DNA of 64,000 nucleotides from an uncultured Bacilli bacterium (GCA_910588195.1 CAJUPN010000002.1:141128-205127), one strand, 5' to 3'; positions 18,126 through 26,895 are shown, counted from the stretch's first letter. Numbers and translations: made by a program. Notes: a model not told the origin generated them from the sequence alone.

Positions 18126-19235
18126 ATGTTAAAACTAAAAAACAGGAGAAAATCTACACTTGCATTATTCAGTTTATGCCTTCTTACTTTAACTGGTTGT
18201 CAAAACAAAAGCACTATTGCTGAAAGTGAAGAATCAATAACAGAAGAAACAATTGATGAATCTTTTTTGTTATCTCTATCAGAAGAAGATCTAGAATTAG
18301 ATTGTGATATAAGAGATGAATACATAAGCATAAAGGACTATAATCATGGACATTCTGTTGCCCCAGAAAACATGTATGATGATATTAATGAAGCTTTAAA
18401 CTCCAATGAAATTGATTCATTAATGCTAGCAGAATTAGGTAAATCGTGCGATGTTAGCAAAATTGATATTTCAAATATTAAGAATCTATGGGTAACTCTA
18501 CCTAGAGAAGATTTTAATTATCAACCATTATATAATCAAACTTATAACCTAGTTAATATAAAAATTTCTGAAAAATCAAATGTCGAAGAGCTTAAAAACT
18601 TTCTAAATAATATAAATTATGAGAGTACAGTAATAGATCTTAATGTATCAGCTCTAGAAAATCCTCAACAAGAAAAAGAAATACTAGACGTCTTAAATGA
18701 AAAAAAAGGTATATTAAGCCTTTATTTACATACTAGTAGCTGCGAAAAATTTGATTTTAATAACTTATATGCAAAAGACCTAAACGTTTCCTGTGACGTA
18801 TCGGATTTATTATTAAATTTTGAAATTAATTTAAATAGAAATATTAAAGTATTTACTATTATGCCAGTTTACGATGAAGATTTCGACTCTGACGTTGCTT
18901 TAGGAAAATTAAAGATTAATTCTTCAAATCCTAATTTAGAAATAAATTATTTTCTTTGGAAAGACAAAGATGAATGTTTTAAAGCGAAAATCAATAAAGG
19001 AACAAGTTTTGAAATTGAAACAAATGCAGTTTTTCACATAATGGGAGTAGATATAAAAAGTTTAACAGACGAAGAGTTTGCAGTATTTGACGATATAATG
19101 AATGTCTATATTGATAATTGGGAGAATCGAGACATCTTCTTCTTCTATAGTAAAGATTATATATCATTAGAAGAAGCCATAAAAAGCTATCGATTATTGA
19201 CGCAAGAAAAAGGTCGAGTTTTAAGCCCAAACTAG
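18126..19235 (+). CDS. Lipoprotein of unknown function
   Basis: A 369-residue protein with a basic N-terminus, hydrophobic core and lipobox LTGC (Cys about 25), so it should be diacylated and anchored to the outer face of the membrane. A Glu/Ser-rich linker follows, then a mixed alpha/beta region containing repeated patterns such as LKNFLNNINYESTVIDLNVS and LNEKKGILSLYLHTSS, faintly like leucine-rich repeats but too degenerate to assign. TGAGGAATT precedes the ATG. It lies between a terminator and the rpsU promoter, so it is probably expressed alone. Confidence 0.7.
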   Translation: MLKLKNRRKSTLALFSLCLLTLTGCQNKSTIAESEESITEETIDESFLLSLSEEDLELDCDIRDEYISIKDYNHGHSVAPENMYDDINEALNSNEIDSLMLAELGKSCDVSKIDISNIKNLWVTLPREDFNYQPLYNQTYNLVNIKISEKSNVEELKNFLNNINYESTVIDLNVSALENPQQEKEILDVLNEKKGILSLYLHTSSCEKFDFNNLYAKDLNVSCDVSDLLLNFEINLNRNIKVFTIMPVYDEDFDSDVALGKLKINSSNPNLEINYFLWKDKDECFKAKINKGTSFEIETNAVFHIMGVDIKSLTDEEFAVFDDIMNVYIDNWENRDIFFFYSKDYISLEEAIKSYRLLTQEKGRVLSPN

Positions 19236-19256
19236 TATTTTATTGCCAAAAAATTC

Positions 19257-19285
19257 TTGCAAACTACGAAAAAGTGTATTATAAT
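19257..19285 (+). promoter_or_regulatory. Promoter of rpsU
   Basis: TTGCAA and TATAAT are separated by 17 bp, close to the sigma-A consensus. The start codon is 29 bp downstream of the -10 element, behind a strong AGGAGGG ribosome binding site. Confidence 0.75.
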
Positions 19286-19313
19286 ACAATTGAACTGAGA
19301 GGAGGGCAGCAAA

Positions 19314-19505
19314 ATGACAAAAGTTGAAGTTAAAAATGGCGATATAAACGGTGCATTGAAAAGATTTAAGATGAAAGTCGCTAAATCTGGTGTCCCTTCT
19401 GAACTTAAAAAACACAAAGAATATAAAAAACCTGGCGTAAAAAGAAGAGAAGCAAAGAAAGAAATGATAAAGAATTCTCGTAAGAGAAACAAAAAAAGAG
19501 GGTAG
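19314..19505 (+). CDS. rpsU: 30S ribosomal protein S21
   Basis: S21 is a small basic protein of the 30S platform that helps mRNA binding during initiation. The 63-residue product opens with TKVEVKNGDINGALKRFK and ends in a strongly basic tail (KRREAKKEMIKNSRKRNKKR), both characteristic. The ribosome binding site GAGGAGGG is very strong. It is followed 39 bp later by yqeY, the same order as in B. subtilis. A weak hairpin between them could trim expression of yqeY. Confidence 0.96.
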   Translation: MTKVEVKNGDINGALKRFKMKVAKSGVPSELKKHKEYKKPGVKRREAKKEMIKNSRKRNKKRG

Positions 19506-19523
19506 TTAATTACTTTCTTTTTA
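19493..19523 (+). terminator. Possible weak terminator or attenuator between rpsU and yqeY
   Basis: An imperfect stem (AAAAAGA with TCTTTTT, closed by GTA/TAC) overlaps the rpsU stop and is followed by T-rich sequence. Confidence 0.35.
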
Positions 19524-19544
19524 TTTATAAGAGGGAGAATAAAT

Positions 19545-19982
19545 ATGTTTAATACTATAAAATGTGATTTAACTAACGCAATGAAAGAAAAAGATAAGTT
19601 TAAACTTGATTGTATACGTATGTTAAAAAGTTCGTTACAAATGGAAGAAATAAACTTAAAACACGAACTAACTGATGATGAAATTTTAGCTGTCATTAAA
19701 AGAGAAGTGAAAAAACGTAACTCATCTATCGAAGAATACAAGAAATATGGGAAAGATGACGTAGTTATCTCTCTTCAAAAGGAAATTGATATCTTATCAG
19801 TTTATTTACCAGAAGAACTAAGTGATGATGAATTAATGAAGATAATTGAAGAGACTATAAAACAAGAAGAAGCCACATCTATAAAAGAAATGGGAAAAGT
19901 TGTAAAAACTATCGGAAACAATTATGGAGCTCAAGTTGATATGGCTAAAGTTTCTAGAATTGTTAAAGAAAAATTATCATAA
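19545..19982 (+). CDS. yqeY: GatB/YqeY domain protein
   Basis: A 145-residue protein matching the YqeY family, which corresponds to the tRNA-binding tail domain of the amidotransferase subunit GatB standing alone. Visible features are LRMLKSSLQ-type N-terminal helices (CIRMLKSSLQMEEI), KREVKKRNSSIEEYKKYGKDD, and LSVYLPEELSDDEL. Its precise function is not established. It starts after GAGGGAG. It is in the conserved rpsU-yqeY pair, with its own terminator. Confidence 0.92.
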   Translation: MFNTIKCDLTNAMKEKDKFKLDCIRMLKSSLQMEEINLKHELTDDEILAVIKREVKKRNSSIEEYKKYGKDDVVISLQKEIDILSVYLPEELSDDELMKIIEETIKQEEATSIKEMGKVVKTIGNNYGAQVDMAKVSRIVKEKLS

Positions 19983-20005
19983 GCACCATATGTGCTTTTT
20001 TTTAT
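19981..20005 (+). terminator. Terminator after yqeY
   Basis: AAGCAC pairs with GTGCTT over CATAT, followed by eight T residues; it overlaps the stop codon. Confidence 0.85.
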
Positions 20006-20036
20006 GCAATAATCATATATTTTAATGGTGAAAACT

Positions 20037-20270
20037 ATGATAAATATAATAAAATCATATTTTAAGAAGGAAAAATACTATGTGATTATAACGGATAACT
20101 CTCTTTATATAAAAAATTATAAAAAAGTGATTAACATAGAAGATAGTGAAGTATTAATAGAGATGCCCAAAATGATTATAAAAGTAACAGGTTCGTCTCT
20201 AATTTTAAAAAAAATAATTGGCCATGATCTTGCTATAAATGGAACCATAGAAAGTGTAAAATATTTATGA
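20037..20270 (+). CDS. yqfC: YabP/YqfC-family protein
   Basis: A 77-residue protein. The stretch YVIITDNSLYIKNYKKVINI and IIKVTGSSLILKKIIGHDLAINGTI fits the beta-rich YabP/YqfC family, seen mainly in spore-forming Firmicutes. The position directly before yqfD supports the name. I place the start at ATG 20037 because GGTGA lies five bases upstream; the ATG at 20025 has no ribosome binding site. It overlaps yqfD by 4 bp. In B. subtilis this pair is under sporulation control; whether this organism sporulates is unknown. Confidence 0.75.
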   Translation: MINIIKSYFKKEKYYVIITDNSLYIKNYKKVINIEDSEVLIEMPKMIIKVTGSSLILKKIIGHDLAINGTIESVKYL

Positions 20271-21400
20271 TAATAATCAAAGTAAAAGATAATACCAAAA
20301 GATTTATAAATAAATGTGTGCAAAATAATATAAATATCTATAATATTGAATACTATAAAGACTATCTTTTAGCTACAATAAATGAAGCCGATTTAAAACA
20401 AATAAAAAAATTAAATTATTACTCAAAAATAAAGGTATATAAAGTTTTAGGAAAGAAAAGAGTTATTAAAAATATCAAAGACAACTTATATAATATTCTT
20501 TTATTAATTACTTTTCTTTTACTAATATATTTAATTTCTAATGTCATAATTGAAATTGAGATAAAACATGAAAGTAAAACTATGATAAAAAGAATTGATG
20601 AACTTTTAAAAGAAAAGAATATTAAAACATTCACTCTCTATAAAAGTAATAATGAACTAAACAAAATAAGTGATGAAATCATGCAAGAAAATAGAGAGTT
20701 TATAGATTTTATATCAATTACGCGTACTGGCATGAAATACATTGTAAATATTGAAGAAAGAATTATAAAGGATAAAGAAGAAGAAAAAGAAAGATGCCAT
20801 ATTATAGCTAAAAAAGAAGGCATAATTACTAAAATAGACGCTAAAAAGGGTATAACTTTAGTAGAAGAAGGAAGTCTTGTCAAAAAGGGAGATATATTAA
20901 TTAGTGGGGAAATTATTCTAAATGAAGAGATAAAAGATAATACTTGTGCAAAAGGAGACATAAAAGCTAACGTTTGGTATAAAATAAACATAAGCTATCC
21001 CTTAACTGAAACAATAAAAACTTATACTAAAAGAGAAAAGGTTAATCTAAAAATGTATAATAAGTATTTCAAAAAAAGGTTATATGAGAAGTATGATGAA
21101 TATACAATGTTTAAGTTTAGAAATTTAAAATTAGTACGTCAAAAAGAATATAAAGAAGAAGTCATCAATATTCCAATCGATGAAGCAAAAGAAAAAGCAA
21201 TAAAAGAGGCTGAGAATAAGCTTCGCGAAAAATTAGGAGAAATTGATATTATTGATAAAAAAGTTTTGAATAGTAGCACAAATAATAGTAAAATAGAATT
21301 AGAGTTATTTGTAAGTGTAAATGAGTCTATTGGAGAAATCCAAGAATATGAAGGTCGTGAGCAAATTGATACCAGTGAAAGTCTACAACATACTAATTGA
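20267..21400 (+). CDS. yqfD: Sporulation protein YqfD-like
   Basis: A 377-residue protein. The N-terminal cytoplasmic part (about residues 1-75) is followed by one membrane helix (NILLLITFLLLIYLISNVII) and a long outer domain. The outer domain contains a run like IIAKKEGIITKIDAKKGITLVEEGSLVKKGDILISGEI, a short beta-hammerhead typical of YqfD. Its order after yqfC and before ybeY-era-recO is the B. subtilis arrangement. The start overlaps yqfC (ATGA). The C-terminal end overlaps the VanZ-like gene. phoH and yqfF, normally next, are absent here. Confidence 0.82.
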   Translation: MIIIKVKDNTKRFINKCVQNNINIYNIEYYKDYLLATINEADLKQIKKLNYYSKIKVYKVLGKKRVIKNIKDNLYNILLLITFLLLIYLISNVIIEIEIKHESKTMIKRIDELLKEKNIKTFTLYKSNNELNKISDEIMQENREFIDFISITRTGMKYIVNIEERIIKDKEEEKERCHIIAKKEGIITKIDAKKGITLVEEGSLVKKGDILISGEIILNEEIKDNTCAKGDIKANVWYKINISYPLTETIKTYTKREKVNLKMYNKYFKKRLYEKYDEYTMFKFRNLKLVRQKEYKEEVINIPIDEAKEKAIKEAENKLREKLGEIDIIDKKVLNSSTNNSKIELELFVSVNESIGEIQEYEGREQIDTSESLQHTN

Positions 21401-21989
21401 TCTTTTACCTATGATAATACTATTTTCCGTAGTTATGATATCAATTAGAGTAATTACGTGTATATATAGCAAGGAAAAAATTATTTTTTATAAAGAAATC
21501 AAAAATTTATTGTACATTATATACTGTTTTGCCTTATTTCATCTTGTAACAACCACTGATTTTGAAAGTTTTTCCAATAATTTCACTCCTTTTAAAGAAA
21601 TAATGCGTTATCATACAACTAGTGTTTTATTTTATAGAAATGTAATCGGTAATATCGCCTTATTTATCCCTTTTGGTTTTATGATTACTGATATGATAAA
21701 GGAAAAAGCGGGTAAGTCTAATATATTAATAACTTCCTTAATAACACTTTTAACCTCAACAACAATAGAAGTAATCCAAATGTTTATTGGAAGAAGTTTT
21801 GACATAGATGATATTTTACTAAACTTTATTGGTGGGTTGCTTGGTTTTGTTTCTTATCAGATAATGCTCTTACTTTATAAACATATCCCAGAGAAATATA
21901 AAACCAACAGAATAAAATTCTTCTTCTTTATTTTTATAATAGCTTTGTTTATACTATTATTTATAATGTTATATGAGGTGGCACAATGA
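21348..21989 (+). CDS. VanZ-like membrane protein
   Basis: A polytopic protein of roughly 200 residues with about five membrane helices. The stretch FRNVIGNIALFIPFGFM (as FYRNVIGNIALFIPFGFM), STTIEVIQMFIGRSFDIDDILLNFIGG is the VanZ-like family signature; the founding member confers low-level teicoplanin resistance, but most homologues have unknown roles. The start is uncertain: ATG 21348, GTG 21375 and ATG 21411 are all possible and the first two overlap yqfD, none with a strong ribosome binding site. It overlaps ybeY by 4 bp, so it is embedded in the yqfD-ybeY-era operon. Confidence 0.75.
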   Translation: MKVVSKLIPVKVYNILIDLLPMIILFSVVMISIRVITCIYSKEKIIFYKEIKNLLYIIYCFALFHLVTTTDFESFSNNFTPFKEIMRYHTTSVLFYRNVIGNIALFIPFGFMITDMIKEKAGKSNILITSLITLLTSTTIEVIQMFIGRSFDIDDILLNFIGGLLGFVSYQIMLLLYKHIPEKYKTNRIKFFFFIFIIALFILLFIMLYEVAQ

Positions 21990-22429
21990 ATGAATTTGAA
22001 ATAGTAAATGAATATAATTATCAAGAGAATTATGATTATTTAAATGATGTAATAAATCATACTTTAGAAAAGCTACAAATAAAAAAAGCATATTTAAGTA
22101 TAATCTTTATTGATGATAAGAAAATGCACGAAATGAACAAAAATTACCGTGGAATAGACAGAACAACTGATGTCTTAAGTTTTGCCTTAGAAGACAACGA
22201 TACATATATCCCTGAAATAAGACAACTAGGAGATATATTCATATCTATTCCTAAAATGCAAGAGCAGGCTAATACTTATGCCCATTCTGAAAAAAGAGAA
22301 TTATCTTTTTTAACCTGCCATGGATTACTGCATTTGCTAGGGTATGATCATACAAAAGGAAAAGAAGAAGAAAAGTTACAATTTGCTTTGCAAGAAGAAA
22401 TTTTAAATGATTTAAATATAATTATATGA
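21986..22429 (+). CDS. ybeY: Endoribonuclease YbeY (rRNA maturation factor)
   Basis: YbeY is a zinc-dependent single-strand endoribonuclease needed for 16S rRNA 3' maturation and ribosome quality control. The metal-binding signature HGLLHLLGYDH is intact near the C-terminus, and the central NKNYRGIDRTTDVLSFAL motif is typical. The 147-residue length is close to the family's usual 150-165. GAGGTGG precedes the start, which overlaps the VanZ-like gene by 4 bp. era follows 33 bp later. Confidence 0.96.
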   Translation: MNEFEIVNEYNYQENYDYLNDVINHTLEKLQIKKAYLSIIFIDDKKMHEMNKNYRGIDRTTDVLSFALEDNDTYIPEIRQLGDIFISIPKMQEQANTYAHSEKRELSFLTCHGLLHLLGYDHTKGKEEEKLQFALQEEILNDLNIII

Positions 22430-22435
22430 TATAAT
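22427..22435 (+). promoter_or_regulatory. Extended -10 promoter element for era
   Basis: TGATATAAT overlaps the ybeY stop codon and sits 27 bp before the era start. Confidence 0.45.
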
Positions 22436-22462
22436 TATTGATAGTAGTAAGGAGTGTACAAT

Positions 22463-23344
22463 ATGAAAAGTGGTTTCGTAAGTATCGTTGGTCGTCCAAA
22501 TACTGGTAAAAGCACATTAATTAATACAATTATTAATTCACATATAGCAATTGTCTCAAATGTTGCTGGAACAACTAGAAATACTATTCAAGGCGTATAT
22601 CATGATAAAGATACTCAAATAGTTTTTGTTGATACTCCTGGAATTCATAAATCTTTAGATCGTTTAGGAAAACATTTAAATAAACAAGCCTATGAATCTT
22701 TAGAAGATATTGATGCTATTCTTTTTGTAGTTGATGCAGCATCTGGATTAGGTTCAGGGGATAAATTTATAATTGAGGCATTAAGACATACAACAGTGCC
22801 TGTAATACTTGTATTAAATAAAATAGATAAACTTACAAAAGACGGTATTTTATTAGCTATACAGACTTATAAAGATTTGTTTGACTTTGCCGATATAATA
22901 CCAATAAGTGCTTTAAAAAAAGATAATATTGAAAGACTAATTGAAATAACAAAAAAATACCTAAAAGATTCAATTAAATATTATGAAGATGATGTTATAA
23001 CCAATAATGATCCAAATTTTATGATAGCTGAGCTAGTTCGTGAGAAAATCCTTAACTTAACTACAGAAGAGGTTCCTCATGCAATTACTTGTATTTTAAC
23101 AAGCTATAATGAAAAATCAAACATTGTTGAAATTTCCGTTGATATAATTGTTGCTCGTGATTCTTTAAAGAAAATAATAATTGGTAAAAAAGGTACTATG
23201 TTAAAAACAATTGGTTCTGAAGCAAGAAAAGATATAGAAGAGATGCTTGGAAAACAAGTATATTTAGAATTATATGTTAAAACAATTAAGAACTGGCGAA
23301 ATAAAGAAAAATACTTATACGAACTTGGGTTTAATGAAAAATAA
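22463..23344 (+). CDS. era: GTPase Era
   Basis: Era is an essential GTPase that binds the 3' end of 16S rRNA during 30S assembly. G motifs are visible: GRPNTGKST (G1), DTPG (G3) and NKID (G4), and the C-terminal KH domain includes IIIGKKGTMLKTIGSEARKDIEE. The 293-residue length is standard. The ATG at 22463 lies behind AAGGAGTG; an upstream GTG overlaps that site. Neighbours ybeY, yqzL and recO match B. subtilis, apart from one inserted unknown gene after era. Confidence 0.97.
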   Translation: MKSGFVSIVGRPNTGKSTLINTIINSHIAIVSNVAGTTRNTIQGVYHDKDTQIVFVDTPGIHKSLDRLGKHLNKQAYESLEDIDAILFVVDAASGLGSGDKFIIEALRHTTVPVILVLNKIDKLTKDGILLAIQTYKDLFDFADIIPISALKKDNIERLIEITKKYLKDSIKYYEDDVITNNDPNFMIAELVREKILNLTTEEVPHAITCILTSYNEKSNIVEISVDIIVARDSLKKIIIGKKGTMLKTIGSEARKDIEEMLGKQVYLELYVKTIKNWRNKEKYLYELGFNEK

Positions 23345-23361
23345 GAAGAGGGATGAGAATA

Positions 23362-24666
23362 ATGGCAACTATAATAAAATTAGATGAATATTTAAAAAGA
23401 CAAAAAGAGCTATTTAACGCATATATTACCTCATCAGGACAAGAAGTATCTGTTATGCCTTTTGCAAGTTCATATAATCAACAGGATAATAAAACATATA
23501 CAGGCGATGATTTATTAAGATATATTGATTCTTATACTAAAGGGAATCTAATTACAAATGAAGAACTTGATAAATATAATAATACCAAAAAAATGCCTAA
23601 TGATTTAATTTTTAAAAGAGGAAGAATAATTATTGAAGCAATTATTGCCTCCCATGGAGACACTAAAAATCTTGATAGATTAGGTCGTGATTTTGCTAAG
23701 AAGGATGGACGTTTACATCCCTACGATAATAAATATCTTTTAAAATGTCGTGATTATTATTTAAAAAACTCTAAAAATGAAGATTTAATAAATGCTTATA
23801 AAAATGTTTGTGAGCTTGTTGCTAGAGGTACTTACGATATTGAGTTACCTTTAAAAATATTAGAAATGCAAGATAATAAAAAAGCAATTAGTTTTATAAA
23901 TAGAATAAATATAAGTAAATCAAGTTTAAGAAAACTTGTTAATGAATATGAAACTTTATATCCTGCTAATACAGCTAATATTACAAGATTAAATTACTTA
24001 TTAAAAGAGGCTTACAAAACTGGTAGTGACTTAGTTAAGTTTTACGAAGCAAAAGTTAGTCACGATACTATTAAAGACCGTTTAACAGCATTAAGAAGAA
24101 TGCTAGAGGATTATTTAATAAGTGATATTGAAGATATTAGTGATTTATTCGATAAATATGGTTTTAATAGTTATAAATTTACAGAAACAATTAAAGATGC
24201 TTTATCAAGTAAAGATATGCTACTTCATTCCTTAATCAATAAATTAGAAGCAAAAACATTATCTATAAATAATTCTTATAAAGAAATCCTAACAAAAATA
24301 ATGCAAGCTAAATATAATGGAATAAATTATGGATATGGCTATCGCGAATTTAACACATATGACTATTATATGCTTAAAAACGGTGTGGATAGAGACAAAT
24401 TAATAGAATACGCAAATAAAATATATGAACCAGATGATGCTAACGCTATTATAAGTGTAATATCTGAATACGAAGTAGATAGTCCACTATTAAGAGAAGA
24501 ACTAGAAACATTTTATCAAAGTAGTGATTCTAGTTTAATATTAGATTATTTAGAATATTCAAATATCCCACTTTCTTTGGAAACTTTTAGAGCTGTTCAA
24601 ACTCGTTTCCATGAAAATGATATAAGTTTTGAAGTTATCGAACCAAAAAAAGTTGCTAATATGTGA
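23362..24666 (+). CDS. Hypothetical helical protein
   Basis: A 434-residue soluble protein without signal or membrane segment, predicted mostly helical. Repeating features include the short motifs FKRGRIIIEAIIASHGDTKNL (broken over two helices), LPLKILEMQDNKKAISF and CELVARGTYDIEL. I do not recognise any domain. The ATG at 23362 is placed ten bases after GAGGG; an ATG nine bases upstream is also possible. It begins 17 bp after era and so is probably cotranscribed with it, which is not the order known from model Bacilli. A hairpin follows its stop. Confidence 0.65.
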   Translation: MATIIKLDEYLKRQKELFNAYITSSGQEVSVMPFASSYNQQDNKTYTGDDLLRYIDSYTKGNLITNEELDKYNNTKKMPNDLIFKRGRIIIEAIIASHGDTKNLDRLGRDFAKKDGRLHPYDNKYLLKCRDYYLKNSKNEDLINAYKNVCELVARGTYDIELPLKILEMQDNKKAISFINRINISKSSLRKLVNEYETLYPANTANITRLNYLLKEAYKTGSDLVKFYEAKVSHDTIKDRLTALRRMLEDYLISDIEDISDLFDKYGFNSYKFTETIKDALSSKDMLLHSLINKLEAKTLSINNSYKEILTKIMQAKYNGINYGYGYREFNTYDYYMLKNGVDRDKLIEYANKIYEPDDANAIISVISEYEVDSPLLREELETFYQSSDSSLILDYLEYSNIPLSLETFRAVQTRFHENDISFEVIEPKKVANM

Positions 24667-24679
24667 ATAAATAAATGAT

Positions 24680-24717
24680 ATAACACCCATTATATAAATA
24701 GAAAGGGTGTTATTTTA
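24680..24717 (+). promoter_or_regulatory. Hairpin overlapping the yqzL ribosome binding site
   Basis: ATAACACCC (24680-24688) pairs perfectly with GGGTGTTAT (24705-24713). The 3' arm contains the AAAGGGTG ribosome binding site of the yqzL start at 24717, and the stem is followed by TTTTA. It could act as a terminator for the upstream gene, as a translational gate for yqzL, or both. Confidence 0.55.
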
Positions 24718-24794
24718 TGACAAAAAAAGAATTATGGGAATTATTTAAAAAAACAGGAAAAATTGAATACTATTTAGAATATAAAAAGAAGTGA
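24717..24794 (+). CDS. yqzL: YqzL-like small protein (25 codons)
   Basis: ATG 24717 opens a 25-codon frame ending in TGA at 24792-24794. The product contains KKELWELFKKTGKIEYYLEY, which matches the core of the YqzL family (Phe/Lys-Thr-Gly followed by a Tyr-Leu pair), known as a short protein located just upstream of recO in Bacilli. The family function is unknown. The ribosome binding site AAAGGGTG is seven bases upstream and lies within a hairpin. The location between era and recO is exactly where B. subtilis has yqzL. It is shorter than the B. subtilis protein, which is about 47 residues. Confidence 0.7.
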   Translation: MTKKELWELFKKTGKIEYYLEYKKK

Positions 24795-24799
24795 ATTTT

Positions 24800-25534
24800 A
24801 TGTTAAAAAAAATCGAAGGTGTAGTTATAAGTGAAACACCATTTAAAGAAAACTCCAAGATACTTAATATATTAACTAAAGATGGTGTAATAGGGGTCGT
24901 TTCAAAGGGATGTAAAAATCTAAAGAGTTCTTTAAGATTAGTATCTTCAAAATTAGTGTATGCTGAATTCACTATTTATCATAATGAAGATCATTTGTCT
25001 ACATTAAAAGAAGGGACGATTATAAATAACTTTGAACATATTAGAACAGATCCTTCACTTATACCATACTCTGTATACATATACATAACAGATTTGGTTA
25101 GACAAGTTGTAAAACAAACAGATATAAGTAACATATACGATTTATATATCGATACAATTACTAAAATAGAAGAAGGGCTAAATCCAATTGTCATGATGAA
25201 TATTTTAGAAATAAAGTTACTAGACTTTTTAGGATGTCCAATTGAATTAAACTCTTGTTCTAAATGTGGTAGCATAAAAAATATTGTTACTATTGATCCA
25301 GATGCTGGAGGATATATTTGTCAAAACTGTTACACTAACGAAATACTATATGATGAAAAAACCAGAAAAATGTTAAGAATGTACTATTTAGTAGATATAA
25401 AGTCTATAAAAGAATTAAAAATAAAAGAGTATGTTATTGAAAACATTAATAATTTTCTAACCACTTATTATGATCGTTATACGGGTATATATATTCATAC
25501 AAAAAAATTTTTAGATAAAACAATAACAATCTGA
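24800..25534 (+). CDS. recO: DNA repair protein RecO
   Basis: RecO acts with RecR to load RecA on single-stranded DNA coated with SSB. The N-terminal OB fold starts with KIEGVVISETPFKENSKILNI (given in part) and the C-terminal region has a Cys4 zinc site, CSKCG and CQNC. Length 244 is typical. ATG 24800 follows GAAGTGA; a GTG at 24791 overlaps the yqzL stop and is less likely. A terminator follows. Confidence 0.93.
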   Translation: MLKKIEGVVISETPFKENSKILNILTKDGVIGVVSKGCKNLKSSLRLVSSKLVYAEFTIYHNEDHLSTLKEGTIINNFEHIRTDPSLIPYSVYIYITDLVRQVVKQTDISNIYDLYIDTITKIEEGLNPIVMMNILEIKLLDFLGCPIELNSCSKCGSIKNIVTIDPDAGGYICQNCYTNEILYDEKTRKMLRMYYLVDIKSIKELKIKEYVIENINNFLTTYYDRYTGIYIHTKKFLDKTITI

Positions 25535-25555
25535 CTTTTACAAGTCTTTTTCTTT
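25533..25555 (+). terminator. Terminator after recO
   Basis: GACTT pairs with AAGTC over a 4-nt loop, followed by TTTTTC and more T. Confidence 0.7.
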
Positions 25556-25564
25556 TGCTATAAT
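25556..25564 (+). promoter_or_regulatory. Extended -10 promoter element
   Basis: TGCTATAAT lies directly after the recO terminator and 19 bp before the next start codon. Confidence 0.5.
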
Positions 25565-25582
25565 TATAATTAGGGTGAGCTT

Positions 25583-26884
25583 ATGAAAAGAAATGCGAGA
25601 AAAAAAGCTCGAGAAGAAGAAAAGAAAATATTAGAGAAACTTAAGCAAGAAGAGGAAGCTTTAGAAAAAGAAGTAAATGAAATAATGGCTGAACCTAAAT
25701 TTTCTTTCAAAGAAACAATTGAGATGATGAAAGGCGAAGATGAAGAAGAAGCAGAATATCGCAGTTATTTAACCGAAGAGGAGTTAGCTTTAGAAGATAA
25801 TAAAAAGAAAGAAGAAAGAAAAATTATAAAGATGGTAATAATTATTTTTGTTATTACAATATCTGCAATTACTTTTGGATCAAAAGTATTCTATGACACT
25901 TTTAAAAGTGATTTACTTAAAATAACTGAACCAATGTTAAAAAGCCACTATTACGATAAAACGGGACAAAAAGCCAAAACTAAAACTATTGAAGAATTAG
26001 AGACTAAAGGACCTGATAATAAAGTAATCGGAACAGGTATTTATCTTCTAACGACCAAAGACAATAAACATATTATGTCATTAAATAATGAATTAATTGG
26101 TGATGATATAAATAATTCAAATAAATATACTGAAGTCAAAGAGTATTTATACAGTTATTTTGAAGGACTTGAACTAGTAACCGATGATATAAAATTAAGT
26201 TATGATGATTACTATGTTGAATTTAATCGCTTTTTAGATTACATAAATGTTTTACCAAGTGATATGTCAACAGAAGAACTTATTAATTCCAAAAAACTTA
26301 CTGTCACCTATAAAGCTCTGTATCAAGGGGAATTAGACTATGATTTAATTTCCAGTCTTTTAAATACATTTTCCATAAACTCACGTTTTATTTTTTATAA
26401 ACAGACATCTACGGGAATTACCAACATAACAATTATAAATAAAGATAAAACGACTTCTTTAAATATAACAGCTGAAATTGAAAAAGACTCAGGCATAATG
26501 TATTTAGAATTAGATCGTAACTTAAATGATGTCAGTGATGTTGAAGTAGCTACATTTGCTGATTCCTCAGTAAGTTCTAAAAATGATTACAGTATAACTA
26601 ATGCTTTAGGCATTAAAAAAATTGTTGAAAGATCAAGAGACGAAGAAATAAAAAATAGTTATTTTCTATTAAGAATTGATTCATCAATAATAAATGAAAA
26701 TAACTTTATTGAACTAAGTACTAGTAAAAGAAATGATACATATGAAGAACTAGAAAAAGAGGATTACATTGATACAATAGTTTATACAGTTGGCTCGTAT
26801 ACTTATATTTTAAGCGAAAATAATATATTTATTGGTAGAACAACGACAAAAAAATCGTTTATGTGTAATTTTGGAATATGTTAA
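25583..26884 (+). CDS. Hypothetical single-pass membrane protein with coiled-coil N-terminus
   Basis: A 433-residue protein. Residues 1-80 are highly charged and should form a cytoplasmic coiled coil (KKAREEEKKILEKLKQEEEA). A membrane helix follows at about residues 84-106 (MVIIIFVITISAITFG). The rest, about 320 residues, lies outside the membrane and is rich in Thr, Asn, Asp and Tyr. No enzymatic motif was found. It ends in FMCNFGIC. Topology fits a cell-envelope or division-associated protein, but I cannot assign a family. GGGTGA precedes the ATG. Confidence 0.65.
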   Translation: MKRNARKKAREEEKKILEKLKQEEEALEKEVNEIMAEPKFSFKETIEMMKGEDEEEAEYRSYLTEEELALEDNKKKEERKIIKMVIIIFVITISAITFGSKVFYDTFKSDLLKITEPMLKSHYYDKTGQKAKTKTIEELETKGPDNKVIGTGIYLLTTKDNKHIMSLNNELIGDDINNSNKYTEVKEYLYSYFEGLELVTDDIKLSYDDYYVEFNRFLDYINVLPSDMSTEELINSKKLTVTYKALYQGELDYDLISSLLNTFSINSRFIFYKQTSTGITNITIINKDKTTSLNITAEIEKDSGIMYLELDRNLNDVSDVEVATFADSSVSSKNDYSITNALGIKKIVERSRDEEIKNSYFLLRIDSSIINENNFIELSTSKRNDTYEELEKEDYIDTIVYTVGSYTYILSENNIFIGRTTTKKSFMCNFGIC

Positions 26885-26895
26885 TCAACTTTTTA

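Noticed and set aside
19232..19741. Long open frame on the minus strand across rpsU and yqeY
   Set aside because: Both + strand genes are conserved families with strong start signals; the minus frame is a shadow without family features.
20638..20991. 117-codon minus-strand frame within yqfD
   Set aside because: Shadow of the yqfD coding sequence; hydrophobic character is what antisense Lys/Glu codons give.
24680..24717. Plain terminator only
   Set aside because: The hairpin contains the ribosome binding site of a YqzL-like ORF starting directly after it, so a purely terminating role is not the only reading.
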